Below are positions 1 to 5,883 of a stretch of 6,629 nt of DNA, piece by piece (positions within the stretch are counted from its first letter, which is position 1; each line of letters opens with the position of its first letter). The notes under the pieces were generated by a model. That model had not been told where the DNA came from. It ran no database searches and saw only the letters and a list, made by a program, of their open reading frames with translations. Both the position numbers and the translations under genes were made by a program. The DNA is from CAYQZD01 sp964421875 (GTDB lineage Bacteria; Electryoneota; Tariuqbacteria; Tariuqbacterales; Tariuqbacteraceae), in assembly GCA_964421875.1 (NCBI GenBank), contig CAYQZD010000167.1, forward strand, positions 1 to 6,629. The letters run 5' to 3'.

Positions 1-100
1 TAGACTTATGATGTGTTTTAGACGAGATTGAACCACAGATTCACAAATACAGCCATAAATAAATTGTAAGACTATAGCTGTCTGAAGTGATAAGCTGAAT

Positions 101-126
101 TGTCATTCCGGCGCAGCCGGAATCTA
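101..126. repeat. REP-like palindrome, ATTCCGGC type
   Basis: Perfect inverted repeat ATTCCGGC (105-112) with GCCGGAAT (116-123) around a 3-nt loop, preceded by TGTC. The sequence is of the GTCATTCC...GGAATC kind, dispersed in many bacterial genomes and related in layout to the pair at 1556-1633. It lies downstream of the dsrP terminator in non-coding DNA. Confidence 0.6.
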
Positions 127-129
127 CTT

Positions 130-159
130 TGTAGGAGTAAACAGCCGTTCACCCCTACA
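130..159. repeat. Second REP-like hairpin, TGTAGGAGT type
   Basis: An imperfect hairpin immediately follows the ATTCCGGC palindrome. TGTAGGAGT (130-138) pairs with the CACCCCTACA arm (150-159), with a single A-C mismatch in the stem. It resembles dispersed palindromes of the TGTAGGGGTGAACGG kind. The rest of the first 297 bases holds no open reading frame with coding character; bases 28-58 contain a degenerate ACCACAGATTCACA-like string, a motif also seen in dispersed bacterial repeats. Confidence 0.5.
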
Positions 160-227
160 GGAAATACCTTTCCCTCGTTACCAGCCCGTCTCCTCGGATT
201 TAAATTCGTTAAACCCCTAAACAAATC

Positions 228-251
228 GGCGGGGCATTTTAGCGCCCCGCC
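228..251 (-). terminator. Probable terminator hairpin after dsrP
   Basis: A perfect 8-bp GC stem, GGCGGGGC (228-235) with GCCCCGCC (244-251), closes an 8-nt loop. It lies about 46 bases beyond the dsrP stop. On the minus strand the bases after the stem read GATTTGTTTAGG, only a modest U-rich tract, so termination may be incomplete or the hairpin may act mainly in mRNA 3'-end protection. It is the best end-of-operon candidate in the window. Confidence 0.6.
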
Positions 252-297
252 TGGTTAATAGTGGTTGATTAAATATCTTCGTCTATGGATTGCGGCT

Positions 298-1485
298 TCA
301 ATCTTTGTACCGCACCGGTTCCACCTGCTTCCTTACTGTCAGTACAACCTTGTAAAAGATGGTCAAAACCAGCGCGCCAAAAGCCCAGACCGCTAAGGAA
401 ATCAAACCTTCAGACAGGGTGGGCGAATAATGGATGACATTGTGAGTAGGGCTGGGGGTGAATCCCGCGACCATCATCCCCAATCCCTTGTCGATCCAAA
501 GTGAAAAGAACACTGCGACGCTGGCGACTGCCAGCAGCCCCTCCTTGACGCGGAACTTCGGTACCAATAGCAGAACGAGTGAAACCACTGCTAAGATGGA
601 AGATACCCACATCCAGGGCGCCATGTTGTTGTGAAGCACTCCATTCGCATCGGTTAATCCTATATAGAGGAATTTCAAGTGGTCGAGATGCTCCGGGATA
701 TCGCTGTACATCGCGGTGAACACCTCCATCAAAATCAAGAACACATTGACCGCCATTGCGTAAGCCACTATCACCGCCAACTTCTGAATCTGCTCCCGAC
801 CCGCGTCGAATTTGGTGTTTTTACGCAGGATTAGACACAGCACAATCAGCAGCGCCGGACCGGCTGCGAAAGCCGAAGCTAAAAATCGCGGCGCTAAAAC
901 CGCCGTCATCCAGAAAGGCCGAGCCGCCAGACCGGAATATAAAAACGCCGTCACCGTATGAATACTCACCGCCCAGGGGATGGAAACGATGATGAAAGGC
1001 TTAATCCATTTCGGCGGGGCGATACCTTTCACCTCTGATGAAAGCGTGATGTATCCTATCAGCAGGTTCAAAACCAGGTAACCGAATAGCACCACCGTAT
1101 CCCAGAACATCGGCGAGCTGGGCGTGGGGTAGAGAAACATATTGATAATCCGGAAAGGCTGCCCCATATCCACAAAAATGAAACCCATACACATCAAACA
1201 GGCGGGGATAGCGATACACTCGCCCAATATGGTGATTTTTGAAAATTTCTTAAAGTTGTGCAGGTAATAGGGCAGAACCACCATCACCGCCGAAGCCGCC
1301 ACTCCCACTAAAAAGGTGAACTGGGCGATATACAATCCCCAGGAAACGTCCCGGCTGAGGCCGGTCACCGTCAATCCCTGATTGAACTGCTTCAAATAAG
1401 CGAAAAATCCCACCCCAATAATTCCCATCAGGATGAAGATTAGAATCCAGTATTTCTTTCCCCCTTCAAGCGCTTTTTCTATCAT
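298..1485 (-). CDS. dsrP: DsrP, NrfD-like integral membrane subunit
   Basis: Polytopic membrane protein (395 residues) of the NrfD/PsrC family, the quinone-interacting partner of DsrO. About ten hydrophobic helices are visible, roughly at 13-30, 48-72, 86-106, 128-148, 162-184, 197-220, 235-258, 290-308, 315-331 and 358-383. There are no cysteine cluster motifs, as expected for this family, which lacks haem in most members. Family-typical stretches are LSRDVSWGLYIAQFTFLVG (43-61), a helix-4 start at PMFWDT (125-130) and ARPFWMTAVLAPRFLASAF (188-206). The ATG at 1485 follows a GAGG site (1491-1494) at 5-nt spacing, and translation begins with the charged MIEKALEGGKKYW before helix 1. Unlike the four upstream genes it is not overlapped: a 317-base gap with repeats and a TATAAT promoter candidate precedes it. 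A GC-rich hairpin follows about 46 bases after its TGA stop. Confidence 0.96.
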   Translation of the reverse strand: MIEKALEGGKKYWILIFILMGIIGVGFFAYLKQFNQGLTVTGLSRDVSWGLYIAQFTFLVGVAASAVMVVLPYYLHNFKKFSKITILGECIAIPACLMCMGFIFVDMGQPFRIINMFLYPTPSSPMFWDTVVLFGYLVLNLLIGYITLSSEVKGIAPPKWIKPFIIVSIPWAVSIHTVTAFLYSGLAARPFWMTAVLAPRFLASAFAAGPALLIVLCLILRKNTKFDAGREQIQKLAVIVAYAMAVNVFLILMEVFTAMYSDIPEHLDHLKFLYIGLTDANGVLHNNMAPWMWVSSILAVVSLVLLLVPKFRVKEGLLAVASVAVFFSLWIDKGLGMMVAGFTPSPTHNVIHYSPTLSEGLISLAVWAFGALVLTIFYKVVLTVRKQVEPVRYKD

Positions 1486-1493
1486 CCCAACCT

Positions 1494-1509
1494 CACAAGA
1501 CGACTTGTG
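1494..1509 (-). promoter_or_regulatory. 5'-leader hairpin next to the dsrP ribosome-binding site
   Basis: CACAAG (1494-1499) and CTTGTG (1504-1509) form a perfect 6-bp stem with a 4-nt loop. In the mRNA the stem ends on the first G of the GAGG Shine-Dalgarno. If transcription starts near 1511, this hairpin is the very 5' end of the transcript, where it could stabilise the mRNA or modulate ribosome access. Confidence 0.35.
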
Positions 1510-1517
1510 CTTGCAGA

Positions 1518-1546
1518 ATTATAGTCATTCTTGAAAAGAATGACGA
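1518..1546 (-). promoter_or_regulatory. Candidate sigma-70 promoter for dsrP
   Basis: On the minus strand a perfect TATAAT (plus-strand 1518-1523) sits 17 bases from TCGTCA (1541-1546), which matches four of six bases of TTGACA. Transcription would begin near 1511, about 25 bases upstream of the dsrP ATG. The candidate explains how dsrP could be expressed despite its 317-base separation from dsrO. It is predicted from sequence only. Confidence 0.45.
1524..1544. promoter_or_regulatory. Palindrome filling the dsrP promoter spacer
   Basis: GTCATTC (1524-1530) and GAATGAC (1538-1544) form a perfect 7-bp inverted repeat with a 7-nt AT-rich centre. It fills the spacer and overlaps the -35 of the dsrP promoter candidate, the place a repressor or activator dimer would bind. 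Its arms also resemble the outer ends of the REP-like repeats next to it, so it may be repeat-derived and not an operator. Confidence 0.35.
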
Positions 1547-1555
1547 GAAAAAGGA

Positions 1556-1633
1556 TGTCATTCCCGCGTAAGCGGGAATCCATCTTTTTGTATTTATATG
1601 GTTTACTGGACTCCCGCCTTCGCGGGAGTGACA
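1556..1633. repeat. Paired REP-like hairpins in inverted orientation
   Basis: Two 27-base hairpin units face each other: 1556-1582 with stem TTCCCGC/GCGGGAA and 1607-1633 with stem CTCCCGC/GCGGGAG. The second is an imperfect inverted copy of the first (TGTCA-YTCCCGC... against ...GCGGGAR-TCCA), so the whole can fold as two small hairpins or one long one around a 24-base AT-rich centre. The GTCATTCCCGC...GCGGGAATCCA unit is a very common dispersed repeat of bacterial genomes. It lies between dsrO and dsrP and would be transcribed in any dsrO-dsrP read-through mRNA. Confidence 0.8.
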
Positions 1634-1715
1634 TAACATTGGACATTTTTTTCAGAATCGTTATACTTTTCTATACAATTAAATTATTGATACTAAAGTG
1701 CTTTATTACTGCATT

Positions 1716-1743
1716 GGCGCTGGGCGCTGGGTTCTGGGTGCAG
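1716..1743. repeat. Heptamer tandem array, GGNNCTG type
   Basis: Four consecutive 7-base units: GGCGCTG, GGCGCTG, GGTTCTG and GGTGCAG. Together with the array at 1773-1800 it forms a head-to-head pair around a 29-base AT-rich centre. Such heptanucleotide arrays resemble the short tandemly repeated repetitive (STRR) sequences described in cyanobacteria. No coding function is apparent. Confidence 0.65.
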
Positions 1744-1772
1744 GTAAATCTTGCTTTGTTAGCTTTTTCCAG

Positions 1773-1800
1773 CCTCAAGCACCAAGCCCCCAGTCCCTTG
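1773..1800. repeat. Heptamer tandem array abutting the dsrO stop
   Basis: Four 7-base units, CCTCAAG, CACCAAG, CCCCCAG and TCCCTTG, end 2 bases short of the dsrO TGA. On the opposite strand they read as CTGGGGG/CTTGGTG/CTTGAGG, the same G-rich style as the array at 1716-1743, so the two arrays are inverted relative to each other and could pair imperfectly. Confidence 0.6.
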
Positions 1801-1802
1801 TT

Positions 1803-2627
1803 TCACAAGATATAATAGACTTCGGGTTCAGTTCCCAGTCCGGGTTTACGGCGGATGGTGAAATTATCTTCCAACAGTCTGCGGACCGGGTCTTCGGGAT
1901 TCTCCAAATCGCCAAAACTCAACGCCTGGTGCGGACAGGCTTCCACGCAGGAGGGCCATTGCCCCCGCGCTAACCGTTCCTCGCAAAAGGTGCACTTCTC
2001 CACCACTCCTCGGGTGCGCGCCGGGAAACCGCCTTGCGGCTTGATTCCCTGCTCTGCGAAAAACAGCTTCGGCTCCCGGTAGTTGAAACTGCGGGAACCG
2101 TAAGGGCAGGCGGCGATGCAGTAGCGGCAGCCGATACAGCGGTGCCAGTCCATCATCACAATCCCGTCTTCTTCCCGCTTGAAGGTCGATTTCGTGGGGC
2201 AGACTCTTACGCAGGGGGGATTGTCGCAGTGATTGCAGAGCAGGAGCGCGCTGCTGTGCTTTATGTGTTCTGTTATATAAGGATGGTCCACATCGGTGAA
2301 AGCGTGGTTGAAATGCTCCTTCCAAATCCACTTGACCGCGTCTTTGGAGTTGGAGTATTCCGGGACATTATGGGTTAGGTGGCAGGCTTTGATACATTCG
2401 TCGCAGTCGGGATACTCCCGGCAAATCCGCAAATCGATAACCATTGCCCAGCGCTTCGCTTCCGCCGGCGGATGCGCCGCCCGTTCAGCCGTTTCTTCGG
2501 CGCAGGGAACCGCGCAGCCTTCACAGCCCTCGCCCGCCAGCGATTTCAAGGCGGCTCCTGCGGTCAGGCTCGCCGCCGCCGCAATACCGGCGGTTTTGAT
2601 GAATTTTCTTCTATCTATATCCGTCAT
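1803..2627 (-). CDS. dsrO: DsrO, Tat-exported iron-sulfur electron-transfer subunit
   Basis: Periplasmic ferredoxin-like subunit (274 residues) that relays electrons between DsrJ and the membrane protein DsrP. It starts with a twin-arginine signal, DRRKFIK (residues 5-11), followed by an alanine-rich hydrophobic stretch to about residue 31. Sixteen cysteines in four groups can hold four clusters: C69-x5-C75-x2-C78-x3-C82, C131-x2-C134-x4-C139-x3-C143, C164-x2-C167-x2-C170-x3-C174 and C212-x2-C215-x11-C227-x3-C231. This is the NrfC/PsrB-like pattern, with the widened first motif of DsrO. Three more cysteines (C35, C38, C42) sit just after the Tat hydrophobic region and have no assigned role. 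The ATG at 2627 overlaps the dsrJ stop (ATGA) and has a strong AAGGAGGA site (2631-2638). After the TGA stop comes a heptamer-repeat array and a 317-base gap before dsrP, although DsrO and DsrP should be equimolar partners. Confidence 0.96.
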   Translation of the reverse strand: MTDIDRRKFIKTAGIAAAASLTAGAALKSLAGEGCEGCAVPCAEETAERAAHPPAEAKRWAMVIDLRICREYPDCDECIKACHLTHNVPEYSNSKDAVKWIWKEHFNHAFTDVDHPYITEHIKHSSALLLCNHCDNPPCVRVCPTKSTFKREEDGIVMMDWHRCIGCRYCIAACPYGSRSFNYREPKLFFAEQGIKPQGGFPARTRGVVEKCTFCEERLARGQWPSCVEACPHQALSFGDLENPEDPVRRLLEDNFTIRRKPGLGTEPEVYYIL

Positions 2628-3055
2628 TTTTCCTCCTTCAGCATAAGCGTCATCTTAGATTGAACCGGAGCCGCCTCGGCGGGCATTATATGACAATCCC
2701 AGCAATAGGGGTCCACCGACATATAATTATGACACTTGTCGCAAAAGTTTTCCTTGTTGGAATGGCAGTCCATACAGGTCAACGAGAGGCTCATTTCTAT
2801 CCGCTCCCCGCCCGGTCCCTCGGTGAAACGCTCCCCCTTGCGCACCACATTGTCGCGCCACTCGTTCAGCAGGTCCATATGGTAAGGGCGCATATAAGCC
2901 TTATCCCGCACGCATTCGCCGCCCGCGCCGGGGAGTATCTCCAATTCCGGCGCGCCGGAGGTATCGGTATTAGCCACCAGATTATAGGTAAAGGGAAGGG
3001 TGATAATCAAGACAAATATAATCAGCCCGATAATGATTTTACCGCCATTATACAT
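2624..3055 (-). CDS. dsrJ: DsrJ, tri-haem periplasmic cytochrome c
   Basis: Small membrane-anchored cytochrome (143 residues, typical length). One hydrophobic segment at about residues 7-25 serves as an uncleaved signal anchor, leaving the rest in the periplasm. Three haem-c sites are present: CMDCH (94-98), CDKCH (105-109) and CWDCH (118-122). The DsrJ-specific region before them is conserved: GGECVRD with C48, then MRPYHMDLLNEWRD (55-68). C48 matches the cysteine position that DsrJ work in Allochromatium linked to an unusual His/Cys-ligated haem. The protein is thought to take part in redox chemistry of sulfur compounds or in electron passage to DsrO. Its ATG lies inside the end of dsrK (8-nt overlap), with an AAGGAGG Shine-Dalgarno at 3065-3071. 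Its final codons (LKEEK) encode the dsrO ribosome-binding site, and its stop shares an ATGA with the dsrO start. Confidence 0.96.
   Translation of the reverse strand: MYNGGKIIIGLIIFVLIITLPFTYNLVANTDTSGAPELEILPGAGGECVRDKAYMRPYHMDLLNEWRDNVVRKGERFTEGPGGERIEMSLSLTCMDCHSNKENFCDKCHNYMSVDPYCWDCHIMPAEAAPVQSKMTLMLKEEK
2631..2638 (-). promoter_or_regulatory. dsrO ribosome-binding site inside dsrJ
   Basis: AAGGAGGA on the minus strand, 3 bases before the dsrO ATG, is encoded by the last dsrJ codons (Lys-Glu-Glu). With the ATGA overlap it fixes the dsrO start and indicates translational coupling. Confidence 0.8.
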
Positions 3056-4679
3056 CTTTACTTCCCTCCTTTCCCTTTTTCAGGGGCTGGCCCCGCAGGT
3101 CGGTTTTTCGTTCCTCCTCTCCCGTCATAATCAAGGCGTTGCCCACCATTTCGTGCACCCCGCCGACTTCGACTCCCGGCGCCCAGAAATCGCAGACTGC
3201 GGGCAGCGTCGCCTTGTCGATGGCGCACATACACAGCAGAATATTCGCACCGTATTTTTCCTGAACATACCGCACCGCGTTGCCTCGCGGCAATCCGCCC
3301 CTCAACCGCATTTCCAGATTCTCATCCGTCCCCAAACCCGCGCCGCTGCCGCAGCAGAAAGTGCTCTCGCGGATGGTGCCTTCCGGCATCTCAACGAAGT
3401 TATTGCAGCATTTATTCAGGATGTAGCGCGGCTCTTCCAGCAAACCCATCGCCCGCGCCGGATTGCAGGAATCATGATAGGTGGGGGTCCAGTGGTCGTT
3501 GCGGGAGGGGTCTAACTTTATTTTACCATGTTTTATCAAATCGGCAGTGAACTCAGCGATGTGAATCATCTTGGTCGAAGCCGCGTTCTCGAAAACCGTC
3601 CCGGTTATGGGCGATTTGGGAACTTCCAGATTCCCCTGTTCGCCCTGCATCGTGCACATATACTGATGATACACCCGCCACATATGCCCGCATTCGCCCC
3701 CTAAAATCCACTTCACGCCCAGCCGCTTCGCTTCCGAATAGGTCTTGGCGTTCAAACGCTTAATCATATCATGGGAATGGAACAGCCCAAAGTTCCCCCC
3801 TTCGGAAGCGAAGGTGCTGAAAGTATAATCGAGTCCGATTTCCTTGAACAGCATCATATAGCCCAGAAGGGTGTAATAATGCGGCTCCGCGAAATAGTCC
3901 GCCGAAGGCACGATGAACAGAATTTCTGCGCCCTTCTTGTTGATCGGAACCTCCACCTCCATCCCGATGATATCCTTGAGGTCATCGACCGCAAACTCGA
4001 TACTGTCCACAAAACCGTGAGGCTGGATTCCCAGATGGTTGCCGGTGCGGAAGCTGTTAGCCACCGGCGTAACTATCCAATCGATTGAAAGACCCACTTC
4101 AGCCATCAGTTCCCGCACTATCATGGTAATTTCCGCAGTATCGATACCATAGGGACAGAAAACAGAACAACGCCGGCATTCGGTGCATTGATAGAAATAG
4201 TAGAACCACTCCTTCAGCACCGGCAAAGTCAATTCGCGCGCCCCCACCATCTTCCCCATCAGCTTCCCTGCGAGCGTGTATTCCTTGCGGTAGATGGAAC
4301 GCAGCAGTTCCGCCCGCAGCACCGGCATATTCTTAGGGTCGCCGGAACCGATAAAAAAGTGACACTTATCGGCGCAGGCTCCGCAGCGAACGCAGGTGTC
4401 CATAAAAATCCGCAAGGTGCGGAAACGATCCAGCCGCACCCGCAGACCCTCCAGGATAATCTCCTTCCAGTTCTCCGGAAGCAGCCAATCCTCGTCGGTG
4501 GGCGCCCATTTCTTCTCCGGGCGGGGAAGGTCCAGGTATTCCAGCGCCTTGATCACCCCGGAATAACACCAATTCCCTTTCTTGGCTTCGAAATCGACTC
4601 CGGGGTCCATCCATTCTTTCTTCTGCGGCTTGTGGTCTATCTGCAGCAGTTCTTCCTGCTTTAAGTTATCCGTTGACAT
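3048..4679 (-). CDS. dsrK: DsrK, HdrD-like iron-sulfur catalytic subunit
   Basis: Cytoplasmic Fe-S protein (543 residues) related to heterodisulfide reductase HdrD. Its proposed job is reducing the DsrC trisulfide with electrons from DsrM. The N-terminal half has two cubane [4Fe-4S] motifs of ferredoxin type: C96-x2-C99-x2-C102-x3-C106 and C165-x2-C168-x2-C171-x3-C175. The C-terminal half carries a CCG domain for a special (non-cubane-like) cluster: HDSC (C405), FCCG (C442, C443) and LCMCAID (C483, C485). A CC pair at 424-425, and C330 in GGECGH, are further cysteines. In the last CCG element the residue three after C485 is Asp488, where a CxxC would have its second Cys. There is no signal peptide, and the HdrD-like size is as expected. 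The ATG at 4679 follows AAGGAG (4685-4690) inside the dsrM end. The 3' end overlaps dsrJ by 8 nt, implying coupled translation. Confidence 0.96.
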   Translation of the reverse strand: MSTDNLKQEELLQIDHKPQKKEWMDPGVDFEAKKGNWCYSGVIKALEYLDLPRPEKKWAPTDEDWLLPENWKEIILEGLRVRLDRFRTLRIFMDTCVRCGACADKCHFFIGSGDPKNMPVLRAELLRSIYRKEYTLAGKLMGKMVGARELTLPVLKEWFYYFYQCTECRRCSVFCPYGIDTAEITMIVRELMAEVGLSIDWIVTPVANSFRTGNHLGIQPHGFVDSIEFAVDDLKDIIGMEVEVPINKKGAEILFIVPSADYFAEPHYYTLLGYMMLFKEIGLDYTFSTFASEGGNFGLFHSHDMIKRLNAKTYSEAKRLGVKWILGGECGHMWRVYHQYMCTMQGEQGNLEVPKSPITGTVFENAASTKMIHIAEFTADLIKHGKIKLDPSRNDHWTPTYHDSCNPARAMGLLEEPRYILNKCCNNFVEMPEGTIRESTFCCGSGAGLGTDENLEMRLRGGLPRGNAVRYVQEKYGANILLCMCAIDKATLPAVCDFWAPGVEVGGVHEMVGNALIMTGEEERKTDLRGQPLKKGKEGSKDV

Positions 4680-4681
4680 TG

Positions 4682-5692
4682 TTACTCCTTCTCCTTGGCA
4701 GTCTCTTTGTCCAGCGGCAGTCCCGCGCCGCGCATCAAATCGCGAAACTCATCTTCGTATTCCTCGTAGGAATGCAATTTAACGTTATAGTTCCAGGGAT
4801 TGATATGCTGTTTCGCCCGGTTGTTGTTAGCCAGGTTTCTGGTAGGACTCATAAACACCCCCGCCATATGCATCAGTTTGCTGAAGGGAAAGTAAGAGAC
4901 GAGAGAGCTCACCAGAAACAGGTGAATGAAGAATAGAACCGAAATCCCTTCGGGAACCACCGGATTGAAAGACAACAGTCCAATACCCAGTTCCTTGATA
5001 CTCACCAAATCGACCTTGATGAAATACCGCATTAGAATCCCGGTGCAACCGATGCTTAAGAGCAAAACCAATGGAAAATAATCGCCCGACAGCGATATAT
5101 ACCGGATTTTATCGTCGAACAGCCGCCTTAACAGCAGGTATCCCACCGCGCCTAAGAAAATCAAGTTCGTGAGGTAAATAATCGGTAATCCTATCTGGAA
5201 AAACCCGTCAAAAAACTGAAGAACAGTTACGAATCCCGGCGTCGGGTCCACAAAATACTTGAAATGCCGCAGGAAAATTACCAGAAAGGTGTAGTGAAAA
5301 GCTATCCCTGCCAGCCAGAGGTATTTGCTGGAACCGTAAACAACCTTGTCCCCCTCCTTAATCTCCATCCGCGTGTTCCTGAACAAGGAACGGAAGAAAA
5401 GTACCTCCAGGGCCATCCGTCCGATTACAGCCCAGGTTGAATAGGGGCTTTCCAGACTCTGGTTTTTTATCCAGGGCAGCGACTTTTGCTGTCCGGTGGT
5501 GGTGGGAATGCGGAAGGGCACCGGAGCTCTCGCCCATCTTAACACTTTTAGTATGAAACCCAGCAGGAATAAAAAAATCGCCGCGTAGGGAATCACAATC
5601 CCGAATACTGACCTTAATCCGGGGATGCCGGCGCCGACCCATGCTATTACTATCAACAGAGCGGCGGCAGCGAGGGAAAACCAGAAATTCAT
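4682..5692 (-). CDS. dsrM: DsrM, haem-b membrane subunit of the DsrMKJOP complex
   Basis: Membrane cytochrome b of the NarI/HdrE type (336 residues, the usual size). It is thought to exchange electrons with the menaquinone pool and pass them to DsrK. About six membrane helices are visible, near residues 4-20, 30-50, 125-147, 165-188, 204-223 and 248-270. Candidate haem-ligand histidines sit in the third helix (H133, H143) and the last one (H257, H275). The C-terminal tail (about 280-336) is polar and probably cytoplasmic, where it can dock DsrK. The ATG at 5692 follows a GGAGG Shine-Dalgarno (plus-strand 5702-5706) at 9-nt spacing. The gene ends 2 nt before dsrK, and its last codons (KEKE) supply the dsrK ribosome-binding site. 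The identification rests on the helix/His pattern and on the neighbouring dsrKJOP genes. Confidence 0.95.
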   Translation of the reverse strand: MNFWFSLAAAALLIVIAWVGAGIPGLRSVFGIVIPYAAIFLFLLGFILKVLRWARAPVPFRIPTTTGQQKSLPWIKNQSLESPYSTWAVIGRMALEVLFFRSLFRNTRMEIKEGDKVVYGSSKYLWLAGIAFHYTFLVIFLRHFKYFVDPTPGFVTVLQFFDGFFQIGLPIIYLTNLIFLGAVGYLLLRRLFDDKIRYISLSGDYFPLVLLLSIGCTGILMRYFIKVDLVSIKELGIGLLSFNPVVPEGISVLFFIHLFLVSSLVSYFPFSKLMHMAGVFMSPTRNLANNNRAKQHINPWNYNVKLHSYEEYEDEFRDLMRGAGLPLDKETAKEKE

Positions 5693-5743
5693 ATTACGGC
5701 GCCTCCGGTATCGGTGATGAATGTCTGTTTAAAAGATAAAAGA

Positions 5744-5772
5744 ATCATAGACAAGCTCCAGCTAAATCTAAA
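5744..5772 (-). promoter_or_regulatory. Candidate promoter for dsrM
   Basis: On the minus strand TATGAT (plus-strand 5744-5749, five of six matches to TATAAT) lies 17 bases from TTTAGA (5767-5772, four of six matches to TTGACA). Transcription would begin near 5737, leaving a leader of about 45 bases before the dsrM ATG. It would allow dsrMKJO expression without the upstream RsbRD_N gene. Confidence 0.35.
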
Positions 5773-5787
5773 AAAAAGTTTTTCTCC

Positions 5788-5815
5788 TCGTTCCCACGCT
5801 GGAGCGTGGGAATGC
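5788..5815. repeat. REP-like palindrome, TTCCCACGCT type
   Basis: TTCCCACGCT (5791-5800) and AGCGTGGGAA (5803-5812) form a perfect 10-bp stem around GG, flanked by TCG and TGC. This is a widely dispersed bacterial palindrome of the GTTCCCACGCT...AGCGTGGGAATGC kind. It sits between the RsbRD_N gene and the dsrM promoter candidate, and in the RNA it would be a stable hairpin that could weaken read-through. Confidence 0.75.
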
Positions 5816-5839
5816 ATACCAGAATTGTGGGATGGGTTC

Positions 5840-5863
5840 TTAAATCATAAAAAAAGGATTTAA
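5840..5863 (-). other. AT-rich hairpin after the RsbRD_N gene
   Basis: TTAAATC (5840-5846) and GATTTAA (5857-5863) form a 7-bp stem with a 10-nt loop that contains seven Us on the minus-strand RNA. The U run is in the loop and not after the stem, so it is not a standard intrinsic terminator, but it lies where one would be expected, about 50 bases past the stop codon. Confidence 0.3.
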
Positions 5864-5883
5864 AGCGGTTGATATATTTGTTG

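Noticed and set aside
1556..1633. Insertion sequence or transposase remnant
   Set aside because: Inverted ends are present, but the element is only 78 bases, with no coding capacity and no visible target duplication; it fits a REP/MITE-like repeat.
1531..1815. Plus-strand open frame of 94 codons in the dsrO-dsrP gap
   Set aside because: It translates the REP-like repeats (SFPRKRES and LDSRLRGSD peptides are typical repeat artefacts) and the heptamer arrays, and has no ribosome-binding site or family.
1864..2331. Second minus-strand frame of 155 codons within dsrO
   Set aside because: Arg/Pro-rich translation in another frame of dsrO, whose own frame contains all sixteen cluster cysteines.
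3000..3515. Plus-strand open frame of 171 codons opposite dsrJ/dsrK
   Set aside because: Antisense to conserved DsrK cluster motifs, with low-complexity Ala/Arg content; a shadow of the real gene.
5840..5863. Rho-independent terminator after the RsbRD_N gene
   Set aside because: The U run is in the loop and the stem is AT-only except one pair; kept only as an AT-rich hairpin.
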